A stretch of 64,000 nucleotides of DNA from Paracyclopina nana (GCA_019096065.1 JAGUCH010000002.1:17310501-17374500), one strand, 5' to 3'. Positions 31,440 to 43,514 are shown, counted from the stretch's first letter. The notes: a model not told the origin generated them from the letters alone. Made by a program: numbers and translations.

Positions 31440-32275
31440 TTACCTAAAAACTCTGTTGTAAAGAGTGGCGAATGAATTCATCGGGCTCGATCAATATAAA
31501 AAAGGCCTTTTAGAATGTTCCTCAATGCCCAAAAAGGCTAAAATAATTATCAGTAAACTAAAACATAAAATTCCCTTTCGAACAAATGAGATTAACGTTT
31601 TAAAGATTTTTCGCCGGTGGTTGGACCGGTTTGTAATTTGCTTATTTGTACGCCAGTAAATCAAATTGCCTTTGAAAAAAATGAGATTGGCTTTCTGGAG
31701 ATCCGATATTCGATGCTGGTTTGAATCGTTTTAAATGAGCGGGTCAGCATGCAACTTACGCCTATGAAGCGAAGGTGGCTGAATGTAAAAGCTCGCATGG
31801 TTTTTCTAGGGCTCTCGAAATTCCAACTTCTTTTTACTACTACGCTAAATGGTAACATACAGAGGCAACAGCTGACCCCATTCGGAACAGTTCATGGGGG
31901 ATTTTTACCAAGTAAAGTGCTCCAAACGAGTACAGCTGATTTTCTCTATGGGCTACCTCATGAAAAGAAAAGCTATGGAATTTCCCTGGAAAAACCATGC
32001 CGAGCTTTTACATTCAGCCACCTCTGCTTCTTAGGCGTGAGTCGCATGCTGACCCACTCATTTGAAACGGGTCAAGCCAGCATCGAATAATGGATCTCCA
32101 GAAAGCCAATCTCATTCTTTCCAAAGGGGACTAGATTAGCAAATTACAAATAAGCAAATTACAAACCGGTCCAACCACCAGCGAGTAATCTTTGAACAGG
32201 TCAATCTTGTTTGTCGTAAAGGGAATTCCCAGGGTTTCCCTCTTTACAACAGCGTGTCTGAGCTTCACCGCTTCT
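31440..32275. mobile_element. non-autonomous element with long inverted repeats
   Basis: CTCTGTTGTAAAGAG near 31450 is mirrored by CTCTTTACAACAGCG near 32245. TTGGACCGGTTTGTAATTTG near 31620 is mirrored by CAAATTACAAACCGGTCCAA near 32160. AGATTGGCTTTCTGGAGATC near 31683 is mirrored near 32090. The centre is at about 31880-31900. No transposase frame is present. Confidence 0.75.
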
Positions 32276-32312
32276 TTGCAATAGTAAAGTTGGCTTGGTG
32301 GGGTTGTTGGTA

Positions 32313-32759
32313 TTACTGCTGGTACTGCTGCTGGTCGTAGTACTGCTGGTCCACCATCTCCCCACCGGACATGTCGACCTGCTGGTCGGGCGGGTTGGGC
32401 ACCTCCTCCTCCCGCCGCTGGCCGGGAATCATGCTCGTGATGTTGGAGAGCACGCCCCCGCCCAGGTTGCCCAGGTTGGGCGGCTGGAAGGCCGAGGCCT
32501 TCTCCTTCACCCCGTCCTTGGCCGCCATGGCCTTGGCGAGGAAGCCTTGCGCCATGCCCGCCATCCCGCCCCCGCCCGCCGCGGCCGCGGCGTTCGGGTC
32601 GCCCTCGAGGGGGATCTCACCTTCGGCGCCATTTTGCACGTAGTTCGGGTCCACCTGCCCGCCGTTGGGGTCCGCCTCCCCGGCCCCGCCCGCCGCCCCG
32701 CCCGTCTTGTTGGCCACCCACCCCGAAATCTGGTTCGTCAGCCCGCTGAACATGGACAT
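32313..32759 (-). CDS. small low-complexity protein, function unknown
   Basis: A 148-residue frame without introns on the minus strand, starting MSMFSGLTNQISGWVANKTG. The N-terminal 20 residues could form an amphipathic helix (WVANK). A Gly/Ala-rich linker follows (AAAAAGGGGMAGMAQGFLAK), then a charged, well-conserved-looking stretch (AKAMAAKDGVKEKASAFQPP), and an acidic, Gln/Tyr-rich end (VDQQYYDQQQYQQ). Codon use is GC-rich like the other true genes here, and the frame is open over its whole length, which supports it being real. There is no signal peptide and no transmembrane segment. I do not recognise the family. A 5' untranslated exon may be spliced in at CACACAGCAG just upstream. Confidence 0.7.
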   Translation of the reverse strand: MSMFSGLTNQISGWVANKTGGAAGGAGEADPNGGQVDPNYVQNGAEGEIPLEGDPNAAAAAGGGGMAGMAQGFLAKAMAAKDGVKEKASAFQPPNLGNLGGGVLSNITSMIPGQRREEEVPNPPDQQVDMSGGEMVDQQYYDQQQYQQ

Positions 32760-33354
32760 AGCTGGAGTTCTGCTGTGTGGCTTGAAGGACAACCGACTGA
32801 AGCTACCACGAGATCAAAATGGCCAAGGCCGTGAAGGCTGCAAAGGCTGCAGCAGTAGCAGTAGAAAGCCTGAAGCCTGCAGAGCAAACCGAGGCCCGGA
32901 CCACGCGATTATTCCACGGCTTTCTACTGCTTTGCCATACTTCCCAACAAATACTTCCTTCAAATTGAAATTGGATACATTTGAATACATTTTTCAGGGG
33001 CCTTTCCTTCAATGGGTGTATCCCTAAAATTGTAACTTGGTGTGGTGTATGATTTTGCTTCCAGATTGTTCCCTCAAAGAGTCCATTCCAAGTTGAGAAA
33101 GCTGCCAAGGTGGTTCTTCTCTGGTGGTCATATGACAAGCGCGCACATGCATCGTCGCCCAGATCGATACTTTCGGCTGATTCTCAAGGCTGCCAAGGCT
33201 GCTTTCTAATTCTCTGCAAGTCACGCAGCAGTCCTACTAGACTATATACTGTTCAACTTGAGCAGAGAGCCACACCGTACTTATGTATACTTGGGCCATA
33301 TTGCAAGGAAATAGGCTTAAAGTGGAGACAGAAAAAGGTCTTAGAATGAGTCAA

Positions 33355-33897
33355 TGTCCTCCTATTTCCTCCCCTTTTTCGCCAATTAACCACCAAAAAC
33401 GCCGCATAGCACCCACAGCGACAAAATCCACATCTGGTATTTTGCCAATTCTCATGTGGTGCCATCTATATTGTAGGCGTGAAAAAACGCCCTGATTCAA
33501 CTATTTTTATCCAGGATGTATAAGGCAAAGGCGTAAAGCCGCTTGATTCACAGCGCCATCTAGCGTAGCAAGTACATTTGAAATGGCTTTGCTACATTAA
33601 TGATTTAATATCGGCGATTGTTTGGCTTTTAGATTTGAAGTGCCGATTACTTCTTTGATATGAAATAATCTACAGACAAAATGGCACCCTTTCAAGCCAT
33701 AAAATGATTTGCGTCTCATGCAAATTTTCAAGCTTTTCACTGTTGAAACCGGATTTTACGTGCCCGGCTCCTATGCTCAGCCAATCAAATTTCAGAACGT
33801 AATCACGTGACAAGTTCTGTGTGAAACAGTTTTTCCAAAGATACATGCTCGAAAAGCGCCATCTAACGAAAAAGTTTGCCCATCCACTGGCTTATAC
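33355..33897 (-). mobile_element. family B+A composite element
   Basis: Minus-orientation copy: family B (CCACATCTGGTATTTTGCC, GTGGTGCCATCTATATTGT) at 33355-33518 joined to family A (33519-33897). ACAGCGCCATCTAGCG lies near 33550 and AAGCGCCATCTAACG near 33855. Confidence 0.8.
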
Positions 33898-34002
33898 CAG
33901 AGTTATTTATAGACAAGTTTGACTTTCCATGACAGATTGAATGATTAAAGATATCATGCTGCTATATACAGAAACTATGCAACATATGCTTCGATTTGCC
34001 TA

Positions 34003-34724
34003 TACAGTCTGTCCCGTAGATTTCTGTACACTTTGAAATCAAAAGTTTGTGTTAAAGCTTCTGGAAATACTCGACACAATGGATACTGTTGGAAAGCTTG
34101 AAACTTAAGCCATCTTTTTTAGTTTTGAGATTTTTAAAAAGTATTAATTCAAATTTTGATTTAGACCACAAAATTGATAGTTACTCCAAATTCACTCCCA
34201 TTTTCACTGATTTTTTTTATGAAAAGTCACTTTCACAAAAAAACTATTTATTCAATTTCTCATAAAATTGGTTAAACATTTGATCTTCATAAACAAAATA
34301 TCCCAAAGATGTGATGTTTAAAACACTAATTTTGAAACTTTTTTAGTAGGCAGTGGCCTTATTGTCTTTTTTTACTGAAAAATATCCTTTCCAATCATCC
34401 ACCTTTCTGATGAGCCAGCACAGTGCTGCAAGATTTTTTTCATGAAAAAATGTCAAAAAAATAGCCAGGATTAGCTTAGCTGAAAATTTGGTCAATAATA
34501 GCCAATTTTGGCAAATTTCCTTTTTTGGGAGAAAAATTAAGGGTACCTCAGGAAAATTAAGTTTTCTCATTTTTTTTACTTTTAATTTCTTTTATCCATT
34601 GAAGCAAAAAAAGATGGCAAAAGATTCAAGCTTTCCAATTATATCCATTGTGTCTAATATTTCCCGAATTTGTAACACAAACTTTTGATTTCAAAGTGTA
34701 CAGAAATCTACGGGACAGACTGTA
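34003..34724. mobile_element. Tc1/mariner-like MITE with perfect inverted ends
   Basis: The ends read TACAGTCTGTCCCGTAGATT and are mirrored exactly at the right (ATCTACGGGACAGACTGTA). More than 45 bp of inverted repeat is identical, flanked by TA. No transposase. The outer CAGTCTGTCC resembles the nested remnant at 8515-8800. Confidence 0.8.
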
Positions 34725-34729
34725 TATCT

Positions 34730-36780
34730 ATGCTTGATGATGTAACTCGAATTTCTCAGTATTGATCCTGAGAAGCCACCAAAATAAAGAGACGGAAAAG
34801 ACTAAAACTTTCCGCCTTTAAATCGCTAATAATGAAATGCAGCAAAGATCAACCAATAAAAAAGAGGTTGATGCATCAAAAATTAAGGGACTTAAATAAT
34901 TATGTAATTACTTGCAAATAAAATGAAAAACTTTTTGTTGTTCCTTTGATTTTGAAGTTGGTGCAAACAGAATTTGATAATGATGGTCAGTAAAACATTA
35001 ATTCATATTTTGTCCCATTAGCATAACATTTTTAAAAACTTATGTGTCATAATGTCCCATTAGTGATTTTGTATACTGTAATGTGATTTCCTTGTGTTCA
35101 TTTTACTGATTTCAGAAAATACTTGAAGGCCTTGGATTCAACTTTAAAGGGCATAAATTAATTTTTACCCATAAAATTCCATGGAACTAGAAGAATTTAT
35201 AGAAAAAAGTGATGGCACAATCTAGATTCAATCCTCGGACAGTTGGATTCTGAAACTGATGCTCAAACCACTGAGCTATGAAAAACTTGAGATATAGTAG
35301 TTGCTACTACAGGACTATTTTACCGCTGTTTAAAGCCATATGATGAAATTAGAAAAAAGTTAAGGCATGGCTGGGATTCGAACCACAGAATCCAAACCTC
35401 TAACCACTGAGCTATGAAAAACTAGTGATGCAGTTGTTACTACTACAGGACTATCAAGGGCTCTTAAAAAGCTGACCTCAGATTTTAAAATGGAAAAATA
35501 TTCGTAAAATTACAGTTCTCGCTGGCTCGGTTAGAAAAGCTGTACTCGTGTTTGCCCATTTTCCCATCTTCTCTCATCTCTTTAACGGCCCTACTTAATG
35601 ATTCCAGATTGATATGGCGGTGCCGAAATAACTCTTATTTTACAAGCAATTCTCAAAGGTTTTTATGAACTTTTGACCCAAAAGCCAAAAGCAAATTGCC
35701 CACCAAAGAAATGTATGATTTCTGAGAGTTTGTGTCCCAAGGGTTCATTTGGAGCATTAAAATCATAATGTTCAAAAACCATCTATGAATATCCCCAAAT
35801 AAAACTTTCTTTATTTCATTAGGAAGTCTCTGAAGCGCTCAGCAAGATAATTAAAGCCTTGTAATCACAGTTGGATTGACTTGGTTAATTTTTGCTAGGC
35901 TGTATCTCCTTCCCTGTTTGCGATTTTCTGGGTATACTGGTAAAAGGCACTTTTTGAAAAAGGCACAGCAATAAAAGGCACCGTTATGATTTGGCATTCC
36001 AAGCAAAAGGCACCCATATCAAATATGAAATTGGCAATTTGTTCAAAATTATTTTGGACAAAAACATTCTATGTCTTTTTGTTGGAACAAGTTGGTTTTC
36101 CAATCAAATATTAGCTTTAAGATTCCTAATTTCTTCGTTGGTAAACTAACATGACAACTGAATTGTATATCAGTAGCTGATGAGCAAAGTTAGCTTTACT
36201 CAATGCTGCAAGCTTCAGCATCACCAAACTTGAGAGCACTTTTTGAAGCAAAGTTCAGTTTAGCAGCTTAACTTGACTTGAAGCATGCTGAGATTGGCAA
36301 CTTAACTTAGCCACCAAATTCAGTTGGGCAAAATAAGATTATGGCGTGCCTGAGTAAATATAAGAGAACAGAGCTAAACCCGGTTTAACTTTTTCTCCTT
36401 AAGTTAACTTGAGTAATGAGTCAATGCAATAATACACTTTATTTCAAACCCAAATCATAACAATTAATCTGATTGAATTTAAAGCACTTTTTGTGCCTTT
36501 AAATATGGAAGGTGCATTTTTTGCAGTGCCAATTTATGTTGGTGCCTTTTCCAAAAAGTGCCTTTTACCAGCAGAGCCGATTTTCTTATGAAGTAATAAA
36601 AGTTGGATCATTTGATTTTGATGGGGTCATTGTTATTTACTATGGCAAAAAAAAACAATTTTTTTCTTACCAAAAAGGCCTTTTAACATTTGTTTACACT
36701 CCACATTTGCACGTGCTTTGCTTGTCTCCATGTAACTTGACTTTCTAAGTTAAGAATTTGATTAGTTTGCTTTTCGGACT
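34730..36780. other. gene-poor spacer with SINE-like remnants
   Basis: Two minus-strand tRNA-like segments (35220-35285 and 35360-35420) have CATAGCTCAGTGGTT-type A boxes and GGTTCGAATCCCAG-type B boxes. A family D end lies at 35455-35610. The rest is AT-rich without recognised content. Confidence 0.5.
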
Positions 36781-37014
36781 GACCTCGGACAGCAGGTAGA
36801 CACTGAGCTGAGACGGCTGAGTGCTCTCTGCTCACGGCTCAGCAGCTGAGTGCTGAGTGAGCGGGAGCGGCTCTCAGCTTCATGCTCATTTTGGCGGACA
36901 AATCGGCAGCGAGTAAAATGTAAACAAACATGTTTTGGCTTGTTTCAAAAACATGACTTGCAAACACTTGATTGAAACAAGCAATTGCTAATGGCCTTTT
37001 TAGTGGTGAAAATA

Positions 37015-37262
37015 AAGAATTTTTGTGTGTGATCGAGCAAGACCAAAGTGTAGACCAGGATCGAGTCAATTTCATCCGTGATGTCGAAGAACGTTGGCGA
37101 CAGCTTGGTTTTCCTGATCTCTGCCAACTGCTCGAGGGTGAAACTGCTTGGCCAGCCTCCGTTCTCATACCAGAACCTGTCTCCAGACCTCAGGTTGGAG
37201 AACTGCTTGCCGGTGATGCAGGCGAATGTGGGGCCAACCATGGATCCTGGAAGGCGCTTTAG
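37015..37262 (-). pseudogene. broken copy of the peroxidase last exon
   Basis: Copies about 80 codons of the true exon (37745-37500): GSMVGPTFACITGKQFSNLR to the TDEIDS region, with changes such as SPTFFDITDEID for SRVFCDNTDEID. It then leaves homology into KFFIFTTKKA and a stop. There is no upstream exon and no start, so this is a fragmentary tandem duplicate. Confidence 0.85.
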
Positions 37263-37298
37263 TAGACAAGGTGAGTGATTTCAGTTTTTTGAAAATAG

Positions 37299-37304
37299 TT
37301 TATT
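37299..37304 (-). promoter_or_regulatory. poly(A) signal AATAAA for the peroxidase gene
   Basis: AATAAA on the minus strand, about 113 bases beyond the stop codon at 37417. A typical distance, but the motif is short. Confidence 0.4.
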
Positions 37305-37416
37305 TTTCGATGGCACCTAACAGGTCAAATATCATAAATATAGCCAAGTCAAATGAAGGTTAAGGAAGACGTTTCAAAAGGCCATCGCGACTAGAGTGTA
37401 ATGTGTACGAGAGGCT

Positions 37417-40400
37417 CTAGAAAGGCCTCGAGTTGAACGCTGCTCCTGGACTTGAGTGGTAGGAGGCGTCTCTCCACTTGGAGAAATCAATCCTGGGCAG
37501 CACTCCGCTCTTGCAAGGCACCCTGGGGTTGATTTCATGATCGGGCAAGACCATGGCGTAGACCTGGATCGAGTCGATTTCATCCGTGTTGTCGCAGAAC
37601 ACTCGCGACAGCTTGGTTTTCCTGATCTCTGCCAACTGCTCGAGGGTGAAACTGCTTGGCCAGCCTCCGTTCTCATACCAGAACCTGTCTCCAGACCTCA
37701 GGTTGGAGAACTGCTTGCCGATGATGCAAGCGAACGTGGGTCCGACCATGGATCCTGGAAGGGGCTTTTCGGAGACGCCTGCGGACCAGAGGTCAATGTC
37801 GTCCGGATGGGAGTAGTACTTTTGGTAGCCGTGCACGGTCTGGTTGCCCATGATTCCGTAAAGCTCGTGGAAGTTCTTGATGCGTTTGAAGCCGCAGAAC
37901 TCGCGCCAAGCATTGTACGAGGGCACGCCAAACTCGCGGCCTCGTTGCATGTTCAGCGAGGCCAAGTCCATGCCGAACTTCTTGCCTGGCTCTTGGAACA
38001 GATGGTTGGTCACCTCTTGAGTGATTGAGTTGTCATAAGCTTGAGCCACCTATAATTCAAAAGTATCAATTTTAAACATCTGAGTCATTCTAAATTGCTA
38101 AAACATTGTTGGCAACAATGCATTTTCTTACAAGTCATTTCTGACTTATTTTTAACTTCATAAGATGTTTTCACATTGTAATAATTATATCTCCAATTTG
38201 CCAATTCTAAGTAATATAAAGGATTTTTCAACTAAGTTATTCTAATTCAATGTTGCCCTTATGGTTTCTTTCTTTTCTACACTTATTTTGTGGAGAAAAT
38301 GGACCCAAGTTGATTTTTTGTACTGGTTTTCCCATAATAAGCCAGTGGAGTGACAAACCTTTTCGTTAGATGGCGCTTTGTGAGCAAGTATTTTAGGAAA
38401 AACTGCCACGCGCAAACCTTGTCACGTGATTACGATCTGAAATTTGATTGGCTGATTGATTTGTGGGGCTCTAAAAAATTTGGTTTGGACGATGAAAAGC
38501 TTGAAAATTTGTGCGAGACGCAAATCATTTTATGGCTTGAAAGGGTGCCATTTTGTCTGTAGATCATTTCATTTTAGAGAAGTAATCGGCACTTGATATC
38601 CAAGCTACAAACAATCGCTGATTTTCGATCATTAACGTAGCAAAGCCATTTCAAATGTACTTGCTCAATTAGTAACGCTAGATGGCGCTGCGAATCTAGC
38701 GGCTTTACGCCGTTGCCTTACACATCCTGGATAAAAATAGTTATATCAGAGTGTTTTCCAGTCCTACACAATAGATGGCAGCACTTGCTAATTGGCAAAA
38801 TACCAGATGTGGATTTTGTCGCTGTTGGTGCTTTGTGGCATTTTCGGTGGTTAATTGGCGACAAAGGAGAGGAAATTGGAGGACTTTGTAAAACCAGTAC
38901 CTGGTTGATCATGCCCATGATGTAGTTGTCAAACCATCCGCCCTTGTACAAGTCATAGGGCTGCTGGAGCATCTCGCTCAGCCTCTGTGACCCAATGTAC
39001 CGGTGTGTCTTGGACCACCGCTCAATCGTGGATGGCAAGAGGGTGTGGCCGAACCTGAAGGCGGCGGCGGCGAAGCTGGTGACGACGGAGGGGTTGATGC
39101 TCGGGTCGTAGCCGTTGTAGTAGCCCTCCTTCTGGAGAATGAGGTTGTGCCTCTGCATCACCTCCTTGCCAAGGACCATGGGCAAGAACTCGTTGTTGTT
39201 CACGTGCTGCATCTGCGCCTGGTTGATGTGTCTCGCCTCCTGGAAGAGCGTCTCGTCGTTCCAGTGCGGATTGATGAGGGCCAGCTCCTTGGCGACCAGG
39301 TTGTGGTTCCGCACCCACAGGGTGTGCATCGTGGCCAAGAGGGTCTGCTCGTTCACCCGAGGATCACCGGCCAAGAAGCAGTAAATGTCCTCCGAAGGGC
39401 GGATGCAACCCGCATCCGGATCATCCAGCTTCAAGGGCAGCAATTCCTTCATGCCAAACTCATCGAAGACGGGCAGCATCTGGAGATTCAAGGTGAACAA
39501 CATTCAAATGTGTTTTCGGGTGTGGCTCATCAGAACCCTCCCAAAGTAACCTTGATTCATGCTTTAATGTTTCATCGACATAGAGTTAATGTCTTTGCGT
39601 AACATTAACTGCCTTCACGCCTAAGCTCAATCGAAAGCACCATTCCGCAGTGTCACCTTTGATTTTTTCAAGCTTTAATGTTTTATCGACAAAGAGATAA
39701 TGTCGTTGATATTCCAAAGAACAGTGAAACTTGTATGTTTCATCCACATAGAGTTAATGTCTTTGCGTGACATTAACTGCCTTGATGCCTAAGCTAAATC
39801 GAAAGCACCATTCCGCAGTGTCACCTTTGATTTTTTCAAGCTTTAATGTTTTATCGACAAAGAGTTAATGTCGTTGATATTCCAAATACAGTGAAACTTG
39901 TATGTTTAATCGACATAGAGTTAATGTCTTTGCGTAACATTAACTGCCTTAAGGCATAGGGTAAATCAAAAGCACCATTTCGCAGTGTCACCTTCAAATT
40001 TTTCCAGCTTTTATGTTTTATCGACATAGAGTTAATGTCTTTAATACTCTGATAATATTACCAAAACACAGTGAGACTTGTATGTTTCTTCGACAGTTTA
40101 TGTCTTTGCATAACATTAACTGCCTTCACGCCTAAGCTCAATCGAAAGCACCATTTCGCAGTGTCACCTTTGATTTTTTTTGCATACGTGGTCAGACAGT
40201 TTATGTTACATGACGACTGAAACTCAACATGGGTAAAACGAAGGAGTGCAAGCAAATGACAATTAAACTTTGGAAAATTTCATCGATGTTACTTAATGAA
40301 GTAACCTCAACGTTAATGAAACAAATGAATTATAACTAGTTACAATGAAATCCAGTAAACTTGGGAAAATGTCTAGGCGATACTATTTTTTATGCAAAGT

Positions 40401-42974
40401 TCAATCGCTTATCTTTTTTAATGATGTGTAATTGTGTAATCATTGCAATTCCACGCAATTCGCGTAAATGCAACAATATGATGTGGTAAGAATTGATCTA
40501 GTATACTTGATTGTATGTAGTGAATAGTGGCAATTTTCAAGGCCTGATTCCAAATTTGATCTTTATAACCGATTCATACTGTAACTAGCTAGTTTCAGGC
40601 AGTGTACGGTGCAAGCACCCTCATAAAGTTCCTCTTTTGAGAGCCAACAAAGCCCTTGAAAAAAGCGCAAACCAATGCTAGACCTGACTAGACAAATCGA
40701 GTTAAATGCTACATGGCATCACCTCCTGTAGGTTTACATCTAGATAAATCCAACTTCTCCCAGGGTCTTCACTTCCTAGATCATTCAAATTGCGTAAGAA
40801 TTCGTGATCTCAACTTTACAGCCAAATAAATACATGTAGGCAAGATGGGAGCACAAATACCAGAAGTGGATTTTTTACTTTGATCGCTTTCTGGCATTTT
40901 TCCTAGTCTAATGGTGACAAATGGCTGGGTCACCCTAGCAACTCTAACGAAATAGAAAAGTTGACTGTTTTTTTAAATGTGTTTGTAAAATGTTAGAAGT
41001 CCTTCGCTTTACCCATGTTGAGTTTATGTCGCAGTGTAACATTACCTGCATTGCCACCTATGTAAAAAAATCGAAGGTGAAACTGCTAATTGGTGTTTTC
41101 GATTTTACTTTGCCGTCAAGGCAGTTGATGTAACATTATGTCATCTACTCTATGTCGATGAAACATACCAGTTTCACTGAGGGTTATTCAGAAATAAGCT
41201 TTCTAAACAAAGTGTTGAAACTCATTCGCTCTTTAGTTCATGTCGTTATGTAACATCAACAGCCTCGCCACCTATGTAAAAAAAATCGAAGGCGAAACTG
41301 CTTATCGGTGTTTTTGATTTAACTTAGCCGTAAAGGCAGTCAATGCTACATAAAGACATAAACTCCATGTCGATGAACCTTACAAGTTTCACTGATGGCG
41401 TATATAACTTTAATACCTTCAAGAGGCCACCTTTGAAGGCCCTCAATTTTTCAAAGAGCTCAGGCGAATTGGAGTAGACAGTTCCAGCGTCCAAAAAGGA
41501 GGAGATTTCGTTGAAGGACACCCGAGGTCCCAATGCACATTCGCTCCTCAATCCGGGCACGGACCGGATAAAGTTCATGCACCTCTGTCCATGTTGTCTG
41601 TAAAATTCGTCATCAGCCGGGATCTCGATGGGCAGGCATTCGGGGTGCACGGGGCCTGGTCCGGTTCCACTGCAGCACTTGGGGGCCTTTCCGGTCGCAG
41701 GGTCCCTCGTTTCGGCCGTCAGCGTGAGGTCGTGGTCAATAAATTGGCCCCAAGCGATGAGAGCCAGGGTGACGGCGTGGTCATGGTATCCATCGTCGGT
41801 GTGTACCGAATGGGACACAAATCGGGGTGTGGGCAAAGGTTGGCCAGTCACGGACACCCTGGAAAATTCGAATTATGACTTGGATCATCTGGTTAGAGCA
41901 CTGGCCTCTAAATCTAGTTGTCCTTGGTTCGAGTCCCAGTCATGCCCTTTTATTATATTGTCATGTGTATACCCAACAAGTTTTCTGAACGTGATTGTGA
42001 CTTGTTATAACTCATTCATTTTATCAATGTTGTGCTTATGTCGTTATGTTACACTGACTTCCTTAACGCCTATGTAAAATAAGTTAAAGGCGACTCGGAT
42101 TTCGGATATAGTTTGATTTAAATCATTTGATGTACGTTAATGATATGAACTCCGTGTTGAATAGCCATAGTTTTTTATCAACATAAAATTAATGTCATTA
42201 CGTTACATTAACTGACTTGCCACCAAAGTTGAATCGAAAGTATCTATTAAACCTTTGATTTTTTTGGCATAGGTGGTAAGGCAGTTGATGTTACATTACG
42301 ACATAGACTCAACCTGGCTGAATTTAATATGTACAAACACTTAACAAGTGCACTCAGAAAACTTGGTACAACTTCTTTTAAAGCACGTACCTAGGGGCGC
42401 TGATGCCGTCAGCATAATCCGGAGGGATCCAAAGGTGGTGGGCAACATTGGCAGCTCCCCAGAATGGATGCTCCAGATTGTTGCAAGCGCCTGAAATGGA
42501 CCGGTAGCGCTCCACCTGACACTTGGGCGTCTTCAGGCTTTCCGGACAGTAGCCTCCGAGGACGGTTTTGGTCGAGTCAATGAGGGGAAGGCCATTGGCA
42601 ATGGCGTCCTTGCTCAGGCCGTACTGCTTGGCCAAGTACCTGCTGGCCTCGGCGATGACGGTGCCAAGGTTGGCAATGTTCTGGAGCTCGGCATGCTTGC
42701 CCCGGCCCGGAGGGAGGCCGATCCGGTCAATGGCCGAGGTCAAGGCGGCATTCACAGCCTCATAGGTGATGCACGTGCTGTCCGAGTAGGGCGTGGGTGC
42801 GTACGTGTTTCCGAAGGCTCCGGCCGCGTGGTCAAAGGCCGATGACCGGCCTTGCCCTGGAATGATGAGAGCACAGCCGGATTGCGAGTAGTCGCCCACG
42901 GGGGGCGGGGGCCGCTGGGGGCCGAAGGCGGCCACCGCAGTTGCGAGCAGAAGGATATGCACCAACTTGCCCAT
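37417..42974 (-). CDS. secreted animal heme peroxidase
   Basis: Peroxidase-cyclooxygenase superfamily enzyme, oxidising substrates with hydrogen peroxide outside the cell. Relatives in arthropods serve chorion or cuticle cross-linking and immunity. Exons 42974-42391, 41858-41417, 39479-38901 and 38049-37417; phases 2, 0 and 0 agree, giving 745 residues. A signal peptide (MGKLVHILLLATAVAAFG) is followed by a propeptide-like Pro-rich stretch. The distal heme site is WGQFIDHDLTL (Asp about 236, His about 237). Catalytic Arg and heme-linked Glu are in GDPRVNEQ (Arg about 383, Glu about 386). Proximal His is in FRFGHTLLPS (about 487). The C-terminal half has NMQRGREFGVPSYNAWREFC, typical of the family. 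Every key residue is present. Closest type by eye: chorion peroxidase or peroxinectin. A 5' UTR intron probably ends at CTTCTTGCAG near 43003. Confidence 0.93.
38338..38893 (+). mobile_element. family A+B composite element in peroxidase intron 3
   Basis: Family A (38338-38720) joined to family B (38721-38893). It ends about 7 bp from the donor of the 39479-38901 exon. AGATGGCGC lies near 38371 and 38681. Confidence 0.8.
39535..40385 (+). mobile_element. family C MITE array in peroxidase intron 2
   Basis: Repeated half-units TCGACATAGAGTTAATGTC and ACATTAACTGCCTT recur at about 39575, 39745, 39910 and 40085, spacing about 165-175 bp. The array ends in a complete right half with GAAGGAGTGCAAGC. 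Confidence 0.75.
40390..40975. other. peroxidase intron 2, unannotated stretch
   Basis: AT-rich DNA. Only a weak family B-like trace (AAATACCAGAAGTGGATTTT) near 40855 is seen. Confidence 0.5.
40980..41405 (-). mobile_element. family C MITEs in peroxidase intron 2
   Basis: Two units with arms CATGTTGAGTTTATGTCGCA and GTAACATTATGTCATCTACT. The block reaches to within about 15 bp of the donor of the 41858-41417 exon. Confidence 0.7.
41880..41950 (+). repeat. tRNA-like SINE fragment
   Basis: ATCTGGTTAGAGCACTGGCC followed by GGTTCGAGTCCCAG gives A-box and B-box cores. The acceptor arm does not pair, so this is unlikely to be a working tRNA. It lies in peroxidase intron 1. Confidence 0.5.
41970..42375 (-). 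mobile_element. family C MITEs in peroxidase intron 1
   Basis: Begins ACCCAACAAGTTTTCTGAAC and ends CTCAGAAAACTTGGTACAAC, about 15 bp from the donor at 42390. Arms near 42028 and 42300. Confidence 0.75.
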
Positions 42975-43074
42975 AATTCTGATGTGTCCTTGGGTATACT
43001 ATCTAAATCCTGCAAGAAGAAAAAGAAATGACCTTCATCGTTGTATACCAGCCAGCGCGCTTCAATCTGTGCCC

Positions 43075-43510
43075 AACCAGACATTTTCCCAAGTTTTCTG
43101 AGCGGACTTGTGAAATGTTGAGAGTCATTCGGTTTCTTCATGTTGAGTTGATGTCGTTAAGCGACATTCACTGCCTTAGCCTCGACGTGAAAAAAGTATA
43201 AGTGACGAAACAGATTTCTTACTTTTGTTAATCACTCTTGAAAATTCTGAGCCCGCATATGCCAAAAAGCCTCAGTGAAACTTGTACGTTTTATCAACAT
43301 AGAGTTAAAGTCATTTTGTAACGTTAAGTGCCTTGACACCTAGGTAGAATCGAAAGCACCAATTTTACAAGTCGCCTTCGATTTTTGGTACATAGGTGGT
43401 ACGGAAGTTAATGGTACATAACAACACTAACTCAACTTGGGTAAAATGAAGGAGTGCCAACGCGTTACAATAACTTTCAGAAAACTTGGAAAAATTTCTG
43501 GTTGGGTTAA
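43075..43510 (-). mobile_element. family C MITEs upstream of peroxidase coding start
   Basis: Begins GCCCAACCAGACATTTTCCC and ends GGAAAAATTTCTGGTTGGG. It probably sits in a 5' UTR intron, repeating the pattern seen in the coding introns. Confidence 0.7.
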
Positions 43511-43514
43511 GTAA

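Noticed and set aside
41591..42077. Plus-strand frames across the peroxidase second exon
   Set aside because: Antisense shadows of the peroxidase exon, whose heme-site motif WGQFIDHDLTL is on the minus strand.
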